This document shows, piece after piece, positions 21,214-31,110 of a stretch of DNA of 64,000 nucleotides. A program made the position numbers and the translations under genes. Position 1 is the first letter of the stretch, and each line of letters starts with the position of its first letter. The notes beneath the pieces were generated by a model that was not told where the DNA came from, made no database searches, and worked only from the letters and a program-made list of their open reading frames with translations. Source of the DNA: Bradyrhizobium sp. CCGUVB1N3 (GTDB lineage Bacteria > Pseudomonadota > Alphaproteobacteria > Rhizobiales > Xanthobacteraceae); the NCBI RefSeq assembly GCF_024199925.1, contig NZ_JANADR010000002.1, positions 186,001 to 250,000 of the forward strand, in the 5' to 3' direction.

Positions 21214-21834
21214 ATGATCGATGCTGCCACCATGCATCAATGCGCCGATCCGGGCTTGAGGCCCGCGATCGTCGAGAAATTCATCCGCGCGGTCGGGGCA
21301 CCCGATCCGCTCGCCGTCACCGTCCGGACCGGAAACCGCGTCATCCTCGTAACGCCGCCCAAGACTCCGGACGACGCCATGGAGCTGGTGCGCCGTTACG
21401 TTGGCCAGGCGATGGTCCGCGTCGGCGTGACCCAATATCCAGCCGGGCTCGGTATCACCGATGTCTCGGAACTCAAACCCGATCTGGTCGACACCTGCGC
21501 CAATATCAGGATGGGCACGGCGCTGTTCGGCAAGGTTTATCGCATCGTCACGAATTGGTATGGCGCGCCGGTCGACGAGGTGTTCGGCGATGCGATCGAG
21601 GCCTGGAAGAGCGGATATTTCGACGGGAAGTATGTATTCGACGAGCCCGATCCTGGCACCCTGCCAGCCCGTAAGAGGGCGTCGGAGGCGGCCCACAAGC
21701 CACCGGATGATGACGCAGCCAAGCCCGCGAGCAGTCCAGACGATGGGACCGTCCAGGGCAAGGAGCCGGACAATCCGAACAAGGCGGGCATCAGGATCGA
21801 TCTGACCGGCATCGGCGTTGGCAAGCCGAAATAG
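21214..21834 (+). CDS. traH: TraH conjugal transfer protein
   Basis: 206 residues. The conserved front half contains GNRVILVTPPKTPDDAMELV, RYVGQAMVRVGVTQYPAG and CANIRMGTALFGKVYRIV, typical of TraH of Ti/pSym plasmids. The C-terminal third is low-complexity (Pro, Asp, Lys). Last gene of traA-F-B-H. Confidence 0.9.
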   Translation: MIDAATMHQCADPGLRPAIVEKFIRAVGAPDPLAVTVRTGNRVILVTPPKTPDDAMELVRRYVGQAMVRVGVTQYPAGLGITDVSELKPDLVDTCANIRMGTALFGKVYRIVTNWYGAPVDEVFGDAIEAWKSGYFDGKYVFDEPDPGTLPARKRASEAAHKPPDDDAAKPASSPDDGTVQGKEPDNPNKAGIRIDLTGIGVGKPK

Positions 21835-22361
21835 GCCTCTGCGGAGTGTAACGGCCTCAAGCCAAGTGGATAGGCGGCAGCGTTACGCCGTAGGCCGTGA
21901 ACTCCGGATGCTGATCTGGAGCGATGCGATCTGGCTTGTGCGGGGCGTGAGGTCGCCGCTCTGAGGGCTATCGCATTTCCTCGACATCGAGCAGCAGGAG
22001 TCGGACGTCACCAACCATCGGCGCTTCTTTTATGTTGCCAGGCTCTTGGCCGCTCAGGCCATACCAACTTGGTCGATTTCGCCAGGTTCTCCGCGGCTAG
22101 CGCCCAACCCCTCTTCAATCTATAAGAATCGCAGGGCAGTACGCGCTGCCCTGGGGCTTAGAAACCCCTCGATTAGCGGTTGGTGCCGGCCGTGACGGCA
22201 CCGGGATCCTCTGACCTAATGGCCGGGGGCCTGCGACGCATGTCCAGGCGCCTCGGTGCTAAAGGTCACAGGGACCGTCTAATCGCGGTTTTCTAACCCC
22301 CGGCTTGGGATCAAGGGGATTATCGTCGGCGGGGGCGCACCGCGGACCTAACCTAGTCTGC
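21835..22361. other. intergenic region between traH and traM
   Basis: No gene is supported. It probably holds the traAFBH terminator and the traM promoter, but neither could be assigned with confidence. Confidence 0.4.
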
Positions 22362-22691
22362 GTGAGAATTGTGGCATCGAACAATGATGATGAATCTCCC
22401 GACGCCGGGCTCGACTGCGAGCTTGAGCATGTCTTTGGGGGAATGACGCAATCTGACCTTGAACGCCTGACCATCGACGCCATTCGCGAATACCGTGCTA
22501 GCGTCGCGCTCGCCGAGACGGCCCGATTGCAGCGGCTAGCTGCTGAGGCTGACACCGCTTCTTGTCCCGAACGTCGGGCAGAACTCCAACGAATCCATGA
22601 ACATGCGGAGACCGAGCATCGGGCGCGCCAGCTTGTCCTTAACAGCCTGATCGACCGCCTCGGCTACGTTCCCAACGTTCCCGCCGGATGA
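22362..22691 (+). CDS. traM: TraM antiactivator of TraR
   Basis: 109 residues from a GTG at 22362; the core starts at the ATG at 22443 (MTQSDLERLTIDAIREYR) and ends LNSLIDRLGYVPNVPAG, the TraM pattern (DLE.ITIDAIR ... L..LI..LGF.P.V). TraM binds TraR and blocks its DNA binding, setting the quorum threshold. Its position next to traR, beyond traH, is the usual Ti arrangement. An IS630 remnant now separates the two. Confidence 0.75.
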   Translation: MRIVASNNDDESPDAGLDCELEHVFGGMTQSDLERLTIDAIREYRASVALAETARLQRLAAEADTASCPERRAELQRIHEHAETEHRARQLVLNSLIDRLGYVPNVPAG

Positions 22692-22861
22692 TCGACGATG
22701 GCAAGCGAGCTACAGGCCGGGTGACGCCGTTGAGCCTAGCTCGCGAAGAGCGGGATCATCCGGTAACGTGTCACGGTGGACCTAGTCAACTGGGAATGCA
22801 AGTTCGTCACATAAAAGAAGCGCGGGCCCCCCTAAAGGGGAGCGCTTGTGGCGAACGCAGT

Positions 22862-23480
22862 GTGAGAGTCGGACCGACCGCGACGTTGGTGCTGAGTCAG
22901 CAGGAGCGGACGTACTTGGAGACGCAAGCTCGTCGTCATCGTGTTGACCGGTCGCTATGTGAGCGATGCCGTGCGATCCTGCGATGCGCGGATGGATTGC
23001 CAAGTAAGTCTGTGGCTGCCGAACTCGGCCTCCACGAACACACCGTTGGCAAGTGGCGTCGCCGATTTTTGAAGGATCGCTGTGAGGGTCTCCTTGACGA
23101 GGCCCGCCCTGGCCGCCCTCGAACCATCAACGGCGATCAGGTCGCTGCGGTGATAGAGCGCACGTTGCGGACGACGCAGGCCGATGCGACGCACTGGTCG
23201 ATCCGCTCGATGGCTGCGGAAACTGGCTTTTTCCACAGCACGATCCGCCGAATGTGGGCAGCGCTCGGCTTGCAGCCGCACCGTAACCAGACATTCTCGC
23301 TGTCGAGTGACCCGCTGTTCGTCGAAGTTCGTCGATGAGGTGCGCGACATCGTTGGCTTTCACCTATCCCCACTGAACCGAGCTCTTGTCCTCAGCATCG
23401 ATGAGAAGAGCCAGATTTAGGCGCTCGATCGCGAGCAAATGTCCCGGCGAAACACGACGCGACATTGCGAACTTCTGGTT
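22862..23480 (+). pseudogene. IS630-family transposase remnant
   Basis: Begins VRVGPTATLVLSQQERTYLE, then a helix-turn-helix (KSVAAELGLHEHTVGKWRRR) and the start of the DDE domain. A short tandem duplication (GTTCGTCGA twice, near 23318-23336) shifts the frame; the continuation LNRALVLSIDEKSQI carries the first catalytic D and then an amber stop where the family has a glutamine codon. The rest is lost. Confidence 0.8.
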
Positions 23481-23487
23481 CAGGACA

Positions 23488-24252
23488 CTAAATCAACTTC
23501 TTCTCCATGGCGATACGGACGGCTTGCTGAAGATTGCTGGCGCCGAGTTTGTCGCGCGCATTATCCAGATAGAATTGGACCGTTCGTGGCCTGATCCCAA
23601 GCAAGTCCGCGATCACATTCATTGACTTGCCGTGTGACGACCAGCTGAGCGAGGTCGCTTCCTGCGTCGACAACGTCACATTCCCTGTTTTGAAGGACGA
23701 CCCAGACGCCAGGCTGAGGCGAACGTGAATGTAGGCGAGCGCCAATGCTGCCTGCAACGGATCCCATGGCGGGACCTCGACCCGCTGCCGATCTGATGCG
23801 AGCGTGATCATCGCGGTGCGGCCATAGCTTGTCCTGATCGGAACGGAAACGCCCGAGCGGATGCCGAAGTCAGTTGCCTCGGAAAAGAATTGCTTGATCT
23901 CGCGCGAGCTCCTGCGCACCTCCGCTGACCAGGCGAACATCCGCATGCTGCGCTTGGCGGTCGTCACGACAGGGTCGATGATCGTGTAATGCTTTGCAGA
24001 ATAAAGGTTCAACCACTCCGTAGGATAATCGCTGAAAGCAACCGCGTCATTGCCGTGAACATGAATGTAGGCATAGCGCTCGAACCCGGATGAGACAGTA
24101 AAAGTCTTGATCGCGTTGCGAATGGAGCGCTCGTCGCGTGCCAGATCGACAGCGTCGATCAACCCCTGTAACTGCCTATCCAAACTGAGTTCCTCCTCGC
24201 CTTCATCTTCCAAGCAAAGCAATGGCCGCCTCGCTCGGCGGAAGAGCATCAC
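23488..24252 (-). CDS. traR: TraR, LuxR-type quorum-sensing activator
   Basis: 254 residues with an acyl-homoserine-lactone binding domain (AFSDYPTEWLNLYSAKHYTI, DPVVTTAKRSMRMFAWSAEV, TDFGIRSGVSVPI: the conserved W, D and W ligand contacts are present) and a C-terminal GerE-type helix-turn-helix (LSTQEATSLSWSSHGKSM ... RPRTVQFYLDNARDKLG). Ends RIAMEKKLI like Ti TraR. It activates tra/trb/rep genes with AHL. No traI synthase is in the window. No convincing tra box was found upstream of traA or traC. Confidence 0.88.
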   Translation of the reverse strand: MMLFRRARRPLLCLEDEGEEELSLDRQLQGLIDAVDLARDERSIRNAIKTFTVSSGFERYAYIHVHGNDAVAFSDYPTEWLNLYSAKHYTIIDPVVTTAKRSMRMFAWSAEVRRSSREIKQFFSEATDFGIRSGVSVPIRTSYGRTAMITLASDRQRVEVPPWDPLQAALALAYIHVRLSLASGSSFKTGNVTLSTQEATSLSWSSHGKSMNVIADLLGIRPRTVQFYLDNARDKLGASNLQQAVRIAMEKKLI

Positions 24253-24409
24253 GAATCTGTCATTCTTTTGATTTGATCAGCTTTTCAGAGCTACTCCACG
24301 AAATTCAACCTCTTGCTGGCTTATACTAATCCGCTGAGGTGGTGACTCACGGTGGGGCTTTCCAAATCAGCGGGTCGATGATTCAACATGGCAATTGGAG
24401 GGAGTTGCC

Positions 24410-24958
24410 ATGGGCCAGCCGATTGCGGTTCGGACGGATTTGACGGCGGTTGAGGTGCGCCGGTTAGCGCGGCGGGCGAAGGACAGCGATCAGGTTCGGC
24501 GGCTTCTGGCGATTGCTGCGGTGCTCGATGGCGCCTCGCGCACGGAGGCCGCCAAGGTCGGCGGGATGGACCGGCAGACGCTACGCGACTGGGTGATCCG
24601 GTTCAACGAGCAAGGGCCGGATGGTTTGATCAATGTCCCCGCGCCAGGTGCGCCGGCGAAGCTCAACGAGGAGCATCGGGCGTTTCTGGCGCAGATCGTG
24701 GACGAAGGGCCGATCCCGGCCATCCATGGCGTGGTGCGCTGGCGGGCGTGTGACCTGATCATGCGGCTGCACGAGGAGTTTGGCATCTCGGTATCAGACG
24801 ACACGGTCTATCGCGCCCTCAAGGACCTCGGCTTCTCACACGTCAGCGCCCGGCCGAGAGCTTACAAGCAGGATCCCGATGCGATCGAGGCATATAAAAA
24901 AACTTCCACTCCAGCGTGGAGGACATCCGCAGCAGCCTTGCGCCGGACACGCCGGTAG
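24410..24958 (+). CDS. IS630 transposase, OrfA (frameshift start)
   Basis: Starts MGQPIAVRTDLTAVEVRRLA after GGAGGG. Contains the N-terminal helix-turn-helix (RTEAAKVGGMDRQTLRDWVI) and a linker. Near 24895 a run of seven A (ATATAAAAAAACTT) allows a -1 shift into OrfB, joining EAYKK to NFHSSVED. Without the shift it ends as a truncated 183-residue protein. Confidence 0.85.
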   Translation: MGQPIAVRTDLTAVEVRRLARRAKDSDQVRRLLAIAAVLDGASRTEAAKVGGMDRQTLRDWVIRFNEQGPDGLINVPAPGAPAKLNEEHRAFLAQIVDEGPIPAIHGVVRWRACDLIMRLHEEFGISVSDDTVYRALKDLGFSHVSARPRAYKQDPDAIEAYKKTSTPAWRTSAAALRRTRR

Positions 24959-25479
24959 AGGTGTGGTTCCAGGATGAGATGCGGGTGGGCCAGAAGAATA
25001 AGCTCACCTATCGCTGGGCCAGAAAGGGATCGCGGCCGCGGGCAGCCCATGACCAGCGTACGCAATCGACGTACCTGTTCGGTGCCGTATGTCCTGAACT
25101 CGGAACTGGCGCCGCTCTGGTACTACCTTTCTGCAACACCGAAGCAATGCAGCTTCATCTCGATGAGATATCCACCAAGGTCAGCCATGGTGCCCACGCC
25201 ATCATCATCCTCGATCAGGCTGGATGGCACGGAGCGAAGCAGCTGAGCGTTCCGCACAACATCTCGCTGCTGCCATTGCCGCCGCGTTCGCCCGAGCTGA
25301 ACAGCCAGGAGAACATCTGGCAGTTCATGCGCCAAAATTGGCTGTCAAACCGCGTCTTCAAATCCTACGACGACATCGTCGACCACTGCTGTTACGCCTG
25401 GAACACCCTCATCGCGCAGCCGTGGAAGATCATGTCGATCGGGCTCCGCGATTGGGCTTACATCGGTCGATCATTATGA
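24916..25479 (+). CDS. IS630 transposase, OrfB (catalytic part)
   Basis: Carries the DDE triad: VWFQDEMRVGQ, IIILDQAGWHGAK and PPRSPELNSQENIWQ. Probably expressed as an OrfA-OrfB fusion by -1 frameshifting at the A7 run rather than from its own GTG. No inactivating mutation is seen. Confidence 0.85.
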   Translation: MEDIRSSLAPDTPVEVWFQDEMRVGQKNKLTYRWARKGSRPRAAHDQRTQSTYLFGAVCPELGTGAALVLPFCNTEAMQLHLDEISTKVSHGAHAIIILDQAGWHGAKQLSVPHNISLLPLPPRSPELNSQENIWQFMRQNWLSNRVFKSYDDIVDHCCYAWNTLIAQPWKIMSIGLRDWAYIGRSL

Positions 25480-25488
25480 GGATTGGTA

Positions 25489-26300
25489 TTACTTGGTTGA
25501 TCCGGTGGCTTGCACGCCAGCCTCGGGCTGGGAGAAGGGCCAGGTCGAGAACCAGGTCGGGTTGGTCAGGGAGCGCTTTTTCACCCCTCGGCTACGGTTC
25601 AAGACGCTGGACGAGTTGAACGCCTGGCTGCTCGATAAATGCATCGCCTACGCCAAGGCGCATCGCCATCCGGAGTTTGCCGAGCAGACGGTCTGGGAGG
25701 TGTTCGAAGCCGAGCGTCCCAAGCTCGTTCCCTATGCCGGCCGCTTCGACGGCTTCCATGCGGTGACGGCGTCGGTCTCGAAGACCTGTCTGGTGCGCTT
25801 CGACAACAACAAATACTCAGTCGCAGCCAGCGCGGTCGGGCGCCCGGTCGAGGTCCAAGCTTATGCCGGCCTCATCGTGATCCGTCAGGATGGATGCATC
25901 GTCGCGGAGCACCCGCGATCTTTTGGCCGCGGCGAGACGACCTACGATCCCTGGCACTACGTGCCGGTGCTGGCTCGCAAACCCGGCGCCTTGCGCAATG
26001 GCGCTCCCTTCAAGGACTGGGTGCTGCCGGCAGCGATCGAGCGGATCCGGCGCAGGCTCGCCAGCACCGACGATGGCAATCGGCAGATGGTCGACATCCT
26101 CAACGCCGTGCTGACTGACGGCCTGCCGGCGGTAGAAGCCGCCTGTGCCGAAGCCCTCGGTCATGGCGTCCATTCCGCCGATGTCGTGATCAACATCCTG
26201 GCCCGGCAACGCGAACCCGCTCCACCGGCCAACATCATGAACGCTCCGCCATGCGCCGATCGCCGATTGTGCCCGTTACGACAACCTCCGGAGGACCAGC
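25489..26300 (+). pseudogene. istA: IS21-family istA, C-terminal part
   Basis: DPVACTPASGWEKGQVENQV onward is the second half of the IstA transposase (ERFFTPRLRFKTLDELNAWL ... FDNNKYSVAASAVGRPVEVQ). The N-terminal half, including most of the catalytic core, is absent left of the IS630. Near its end the frame runs into istB, whereas the normal end (ADCARYDNLRR) is in another frame, implying a further indel. Confidence 0.85.
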
Positions 26301-26302
26301 TG

Positions 26303-26944
26303 ATGGAACGAACCCAAATCTTCGACCTCATGGGCGAACTCAAGCTCTACGGCATGAAAGCCGCCTTCGACGAGATCATGGCGACCGCCGTCAAGCGACA
26401 GCATGAACCTCAGCGCATCGTCGGCGACCTGCTCAACGCCGAGATCAACGAGAAGCAAGCTCGATCGATCAAATACCAGCTCACGATCGCCAAGCTCCCG
26501 CTCGCCAAGGATATCGCCGACTTCCAGTTCGACGGCACGCCGATCAACCAGACGCTCGTCAATGACCTCGCCGGCGGTGGCTTCATCGCCCAACAACGCA
26601 ACGTCGTGCTGGTGGGCGGTACCGGAACCGGCAAGACCCATCTTGCGATCGCAATCGCCAGGAGCTGCATCCGATCCGGAGCCCGGGGACGATTTTATAA
26701 TGTCGTCGACCTCGTCAACCGGCTCGAGGCCGAGACCCGCAGCGGACGGTCAGGGGCGGCTTGCTGAGCATCTGACCCGGATGGACTTCATCGTTCTGGA
26801 CGAACTTGGATATCTTCCCTTCGCTCAGTCGGGGGGCCAGCTTCTCTTCCACCTCGTCAGCCGGCTTTATGAGCGCGCCTCCGTCATTTTGACCACCAAT
26901 CTCGCCTTTGGCGAATGGCCGAGCGTCTTCGGCGAGCCAATGAC
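26303..26944 (+). pseudogene. istB: IS21-family istB helper ATPase, broken
   Basis: Starts MERTQIFDLMGELKLYGMK; Walker A GGTGTGKTHLAIAIA. A one-base insertion near 26750 shifts the frame (correct continuation GRLAEHLTRMDFIVLDELGY with Walker B is in the +1 frame). The gene is cut at ~26944 by the end of the serine recombinase gene, losing the last ~40 residues. Confidence 0.85.
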
Positions 26945-26945
26945 T

Positions 26946-29048
26946 TCATGATGCCTCCTTCTTCGAACGCTTGGTGCGTCGTACCCGATTACGAAGCTGA
27001 CTGATTTGGTCGTCTGAGAGCTCGATCTGCCATGGCTGGCCTTTGGTTAGCTGCCGACCTGCCAGCAATCCCCGCGCGAGATAATCGAACACCGTCTGCG
27101 GGGTCACCCCAAGCTCAGCCGCTGCGCCCTGAATCGAGAAGCTGCCGTCGGGCCAGCGCATCGGATTCTTGTCCACGCCGTTGATTTTAACGGTGGGAAT
27201 GCCCCAGCGGGTACGTAATAGCCAGACATTCTCGCCTTTGAAGTCGCAGCCTCGAGCCGCGACGAAGCCTTCCTGATTGAGTATTGCCGCGATCTCGCCA
27301 TCCATTTTGTGTTCAGCGTTCAACTCGACGATCCGTTGACGCAATCGAGCAATGTCGATGTAATCGCGGTAGGTGTGAACGCGGCGTTGCACGTGATGCT
27401 CGCTGATTGCGCCGGTCTGCCAGACGATCTTGAGCCACACCTGACCTTGGGCTCGCTTCTGATCAAGAACGACTTGGCGGATGACAAATCGAAGAATGCG
27501 CTTGCGATCAGCTGCCGACGTGGTCGCCGCGTTCCAAATCCGCGGCAGGTTCTCGGCGAGCGCTTGTAGCCCTGCGCGTTCCACTGGGCCAATCAGAAGC
27601 GGCTCTTGCGCGCGCCAACGCGCATGCTCCTGCTCGACCGCCTCGACGACGCGCAGCCTCTCCTCCCAAGCCCGCTCGAGTGAGCGCGCCACAAGACGGT
27701 TCTCGGGCTCTACGGCGTCATACTGACGCCGAGCGCGCTCGGCGTCGTAGCGGGCGCGCTCCACGCGAAGCGCCCACTGGCGCTCGAGCTGACGGCTCTC
27801 CTGCTCCAGTTGGCCCGCGGCTGCGATTGCGATCTCAATCTGATCCGGCACCAGAGCATCGAGGACCATCCGCTCGACCAGCGCGTCAACCGCCAAGGCC
27901 CGGACTTCCTGGCACATCGCACTGCCTTGCTGGTCCCGATCCGAGCGGCAGCAATAGACCGGATAGTCGGCATTCGGGCCCGTGTAGCGCATGCTCATGC
28001 GCCGTCCACAACGACCGCAAATCCCAATTCCCTGCAACAGGGCTGCCCCCTTGCGCGGTACACCCGAGTGTCCTGCCTCAAAGCGGCAGATGTTATCCGC
28101 CAGTCGCCCCTGGTTGGCCATGAACTCCTCCCAGCCGATATAGCCTGGGTGAGCGGCGTGGAGGCATACCGCCCAATCCGCGATCGCCACCTTGACCGTT
28201 CCCGTCAGCGATCCCGGCCGGCATCGGCTCGGATCCTTTTGCCGGCGGCCATAAACATAAGCGCCAGCATAGGCCGGATTCTGAAGGATATTAAGGACGC
28301 GTGTACTATCTGGCGCACGCCAGACGATCTCGTGTGGAGACGGTCCAAGCAGCGGTCGAGCCGGCAAGAACAATCCGTTCCTGTCCAAGTAACGCATCAC
28401 ACGGCGAGCGCTTTGCAGTTCCCGGAACTTGGCGAACACGAGATGCAGACGAGCCTGCACCTCCTCATCGGGATTGAGAATAATCATGCCTGCTCGATCG
28501 TAGGCGAGCCCGGCTGGCAGAGGTAGCCGCAGTTCGCCCCGCGCCGCCTTCTGGCGCTCCCCTTGGTGAAGGCGCATCCGAAGTTGATGCAACTCCGCCT
28601 CGCTCATGATGCCGGACAAGCCCAACAGCAAGCGGTCGTGGTAGGCGCGTGGATCGTAAAGCCGCTCGCCATCCGCAATGAGCACACCGAATACCGAGCA
28701 CAGTTCGAGAAGCTGATGCCAGTCCCGGTTGTTGCGGGCCAAGCGAGAAGCGTCGAGACTCACCACAAGACCTGCGTTGCCAAGGCCGATCTCGGCGATG
28801 AGCTTCTGGAAACCATGGCGATCCACGCCGCCAGCGCCGGATTTGCCCAGATCCTCGTCAATCACCTGGACGCGCTCAGGCGGCCAGCCCAGACCGATGG
28901 CACGATCGACAAGGCGGTACTGCAGCTCGGTGCTCTCCTGATGTTGGCGCACCTGGTTCACGGATGACTGCCGCACGTAGACGTAGGCCAACTTGGCTCG
29001 GTGTGCGGTCGTGAGCCGCTCGTCAGCGATGTTCGATCTGATCAGCAC
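26946..29048 (-). CDS. large serine recombinase
   Basis: 700 residues. N-terminal resolvase domain with the catalytic serine in AYVYVRQSSVNQVRQHQES, the arginines in LDASRLARNNRDWHQLLE and the E-helix MSEAELHQLRMRLHQG. Then a recombinase domain, a zinc ribbon (CGRCGRRMS ... CCRSDRDQQGSAMC), a coiled coil and a C-terminal helix-turn-helix (AAAELGVTPQTVFDYLARGL). A complete, plausible integrase/transposase of a mobile unit whose left end cuts istB. It overlaps its DUF5372 partner by 7 bp. Confidence 0.9.
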   Translation of the reverse strand: MLIRSNIADERLTTAHRAKLAYVYVRQSSVNQVRQHQESTELQYRLVDRAIGLGWPPERVQVIDEDLGKSGAGGVDRHGFQKLIAEIGLGNAGLVVSLDASRLARNNRDWHQLLELCSVFGVLIADGERLYDPRAYHDRLLLGLSGIMSEAELHQLRMRLHQGERQKAARGELRLPLPAGLAYDRAGMIILNPDEEVQARLHLVFAKFRELQSARRVMRYLDRNGLFLPARPLLGPSPHEIVWRAPDSTRVLNILQNPAYAGAYVYGRRQKDPSRCRPGSLTGTVKVAIADWAVCLHAAHPGYIGWEEFMANQGRLADNICRFEAGHSGVPRKGAALLQGIGICGRCGRRMSMRYTGPNADYPVYCCRSDRDQQGSAMCQEVRALAVDALVERMVLDALVPDQIEIAIAAAGQLEQESRQLERQWALRVERARYDAERARRQYDAVEPENRLVARSLERAWEERLRVVEAVEQEHARWRAQEPLLIGPVERAGLQALAENLPRIWNAATTSAADRKRILRFVIRQVVLDQKRAQGQVWLKIVWQTGAISEHHVQRRVHTYRDYIDIARLRQRIVELNAEHKMDGEIAAILNQEGFVAARGCDFKGENVWLLRTRWGIPTVKINGVDKNPMRWPDGSFSIQGAAAELGVTPQTVFDYLARGLLAGRQLTKGQPWQIELSDDQISQLRNRVRRTKRSKKEAS

Positions 29049-29530
29049 GACCCAGTCCCCTTCCGGGCGTGCCGGGGATCGCTTGCATTCGCCGCATCAG
29101 CGCGGCGATTGTTTGAGCAATCTGCGTTTGCGTCGCGGTCGACAGATTCGGCCAAAGGCGCGGAATGTCGGCTGTCGGATGGCCGGAGGGATTTGCCAAC
29201 GTCGGCAGGGGTCGATACGCAACGTGACCTGGAAGCGGTCGGTGGGTCATCGCGAATCACCTTCTCGTTGAGAAGGCCCAGACTCGCGCTCAAATGTTGC
29301 ATCAATGGGATCAGCGTACGCACACTGATGCGCGGCAGATCGGCCGCGTTCGGGCAGGAAGTGATCGACGTCTCGGCAAGGTCCGTCGACGCGATCCGAA
29401 CTCCCCGCCGTCGTCCGTCCGGCAGCGCGACAACAACGTAGGCGGGACCACGTCCCGACCGCTCCTTCAGCACTTCAAGCCGGTGCCCGAACAGAAAATG
29501 ATGCGGGTCGGTGATCGTGACGTGAGACAC
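29042..29530 (-). CDS. DUF5372-like partner of the serine recombinase
   Basis: 162 residues; the core HHFLFGHRLEVLKERSGRGP ... YVVVALPDGRRRGVRIASTD is the short beta domain usually encoded just before this class of large serine recombinase. Function unknown; an accessory in recombination is likely from the coupling. The rest of the protein is low-complexity. Confidence 0.65.
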   Translation of the reverse strand: MSHVTITDPHHFLFGHRLEVLKERSGRGPAYVVVALPDGRRRGVRIASTDLAETSITSCPNAADLPRISVRTLIPLMQHLSASLGLLNEKVIRDDPPTASRSRCVSTPADVGKSLRPSDSRHSAPLAESVDRDANADCSNNRRADAANASDPRHARKGTGSC

Positions 29531-29820
29531 GACCCGGTCAAGAATAGGGGCACTCTGTCGTGTTCGGTGATCCCACCCTTGGCGATGCGATATTGGACCG
29601 CATCATTCACAATGCGCACCGCCTCGAGCTCAAAGGCGACAGTCTCCGGCGTCAGGCTGGCGAAAAGAAAAAACCGTGAGCGCCTCGCACACGATCGCCC
29701 CGCCGGCCCACAGGCCCCTCCCATGGACCGTCGGAACGATCTCCAAGCCAGCCCGCCAGCCTTGACCAGGAGACCATTTCCAGCACAGATGCAATCGTCA
29801 GTCGTGTCCGCTTCCGAACA

Positions 29821-29888
29821 TGATCACGATCACTGGAATCCGTGATCACCATCGTCTGGAACCACTGATCACCATCCCTGGAATGCGC
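29821..29888. repeat. three imperfect ~22-bp tandem repeats
   Basis: TGATCACGATCACTGGAAT at 29821, TGATCACCATCGTCTGGAA at 29843 and TGATCACCATCCCTGGAAT at 29866. Reiterated terminal repeats of this kind are found at IS21-family ends, so this probably marks the end of a lost IS21 element. 29531-29820 shows no supportable gene. Confidence 0.55.
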
Positions 29889-29889
29889 A

Positions 29890-29934
29890 GCGTAGGCCGT
29901 CCGCACCAAGTCCGTGGCCCTCTCGTACCGTTTA
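29890..29934. repeat. 45-bp inverted-repeat partner of 59108-59152
   Basis: GCGTAGGCCGTCCGCACCAA ... CTCTCGTACCGTTTA; the same 45 bp occurs inverted at 59108-59152. It directly precedes an IS66 TnpC fragment here and lies just before an IS66 end there (both outer tips GTAAACGGT), so it is likely an IS66-family terminal sequence. Confidence 0.6.
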
Positions 29935-29954
29935 CATTACATACGCCGCTTGCG

Positions 29955-30548
29955 CCAGAAACACAGCCTCCCGGTCCTGGACGCCCTCAAGGCGTGGCTC
30001 GATGCAATCGCTCCCAAGGTTGTGCCCGATACCAAGCTTGAGGATGCGGTCTCCTATACGCTCAACCAATGGGAATATCTGACGCGCTACGCCAAGGACG
30101 GCAGCATGCCGATCGACAACAACCTTCTGGAACGCGATATCAGGATTTTTGCCTGCGGCAGGAAAAACTGGCTCTTCAGCGCTACCGTGGAGGGAGCCAG
30201 GGCCACCGACGTGCGGACCACGCCGCTGGCGATCATGTCGACGTTCAACTGGATCTTGGCTTCGGCGTCGAGGGTCGCATCCAAGGGGAGCATCAAGGAC
30301 TTCTGGCTCCATGTGGCCTGACCGAACTCGATCCCGACGCCGCCCGAACCGGCGCCTGCATCCAAGAGGGAAGCCTGAATGCCGCGATTTCCGAGGATTC
30401 CCAGGTCCTGGCGCTTGCCGGCCAGATTGCCGTTCTTGCCTACCGTCTTGAACGTGACGCGGCGAAGGTCAGAACATTCGAGATTTATCGCATGAAGATC
30501 GAACGCCTTCGAGGCGAAGGTCGCTACTGTCTTTGGCTTTTTTGTTTT
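29955..30548 (+). pseudogene. IS66 TnpC debris
   Basis: RLRQKHSLPVLDALKAWLDA, LNQWEYLTRYAKDGSMPIDN and LLERDIRIFACGRKNWLFSA belong to the C-terminal half of an IS66 TnpC (N.LLERDIR = NNAAERALR equivalent, with the first Ala replaced). After ~30320 other frames give TnpC-like N-terminal helices (LALAGQIAVLAYRLERDAAK), so pieces are shuffled. Confidence 0.7.
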
Positions 30549-30661
30549 TGAGAGGTGCCGGGCATGTCATGGGAAGCTTTCGTCAATAAAATTGACTGGT
30601 GGGACAAGCTCTCAGAGTGGGGCCAGAGCCAATACAACGAGCAATCGGAATTCCTTCCCGG

Positions 30662-30973
30662 TCAAATAAGCGAGATACTCAATTCGCTGTCGACGTTGTA
30701 CGCAAATTCTGCGACCGCGCTGGCCTTGATGGATTCAATCGGCAGCGGCAGCACCACATCATCGTTGGCGGGCGCAGGCAGCGTAGCGTCGGCCTCAAGA
30801 TCGCCCAGCTCGAGCGCAAGCTGTTCGTCCACGAGCACCGCAAGCCGCTCCGAGCGCTTCCCGAAGATCATCTCGTTGAGCGCTACACGCAGCTTCTCGT
30901 TCTCAACGTCAAGCGCGAGCATCTCGGTCAGAGCCGCCGGATCGGTCGGGAGAGCGTCGGGACGAATCGCCAT
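30662..30973 (-). pseudogene. IS66 TnpC, N-terminal fragment
   Basis: From the ATG at 30973: MAIRPDALPTDPAALTEMLA followed by a coiled coil and EMIFGKRSERLAVLVDEQLA, the usual TnpC N-terminus. It breaks after about 85 residues. Unrelated debris surrounds it. Confidence 0.75.
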
Positions 30974-31110
30974 GATCAGACGATACATCTGCGCGACCCG
31001 TGCTCCAGCGAAATCCCCACCTCTCAGCCGACAACGGCCGGCTGCTTCACAGGCTTGGGTGAAACACGACAAGCGGCTTTTCCACCCGCACCACAGCACT
31101 CGGGAAGCGT

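Larger units (their letters stand above)
24324..25488 (+). mobile_element. complete IS630-family element
   Basis: Ends read TACTAATCC... on the left and, inverted, TACCAATCC... on the right, with TA at both junctions (IS630 elements insert at TA). Contains the two-frame transposase. It borders a 5'-truncated IS21 istA on the right and the traR upstream region on the left. Confidence 0.75.
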
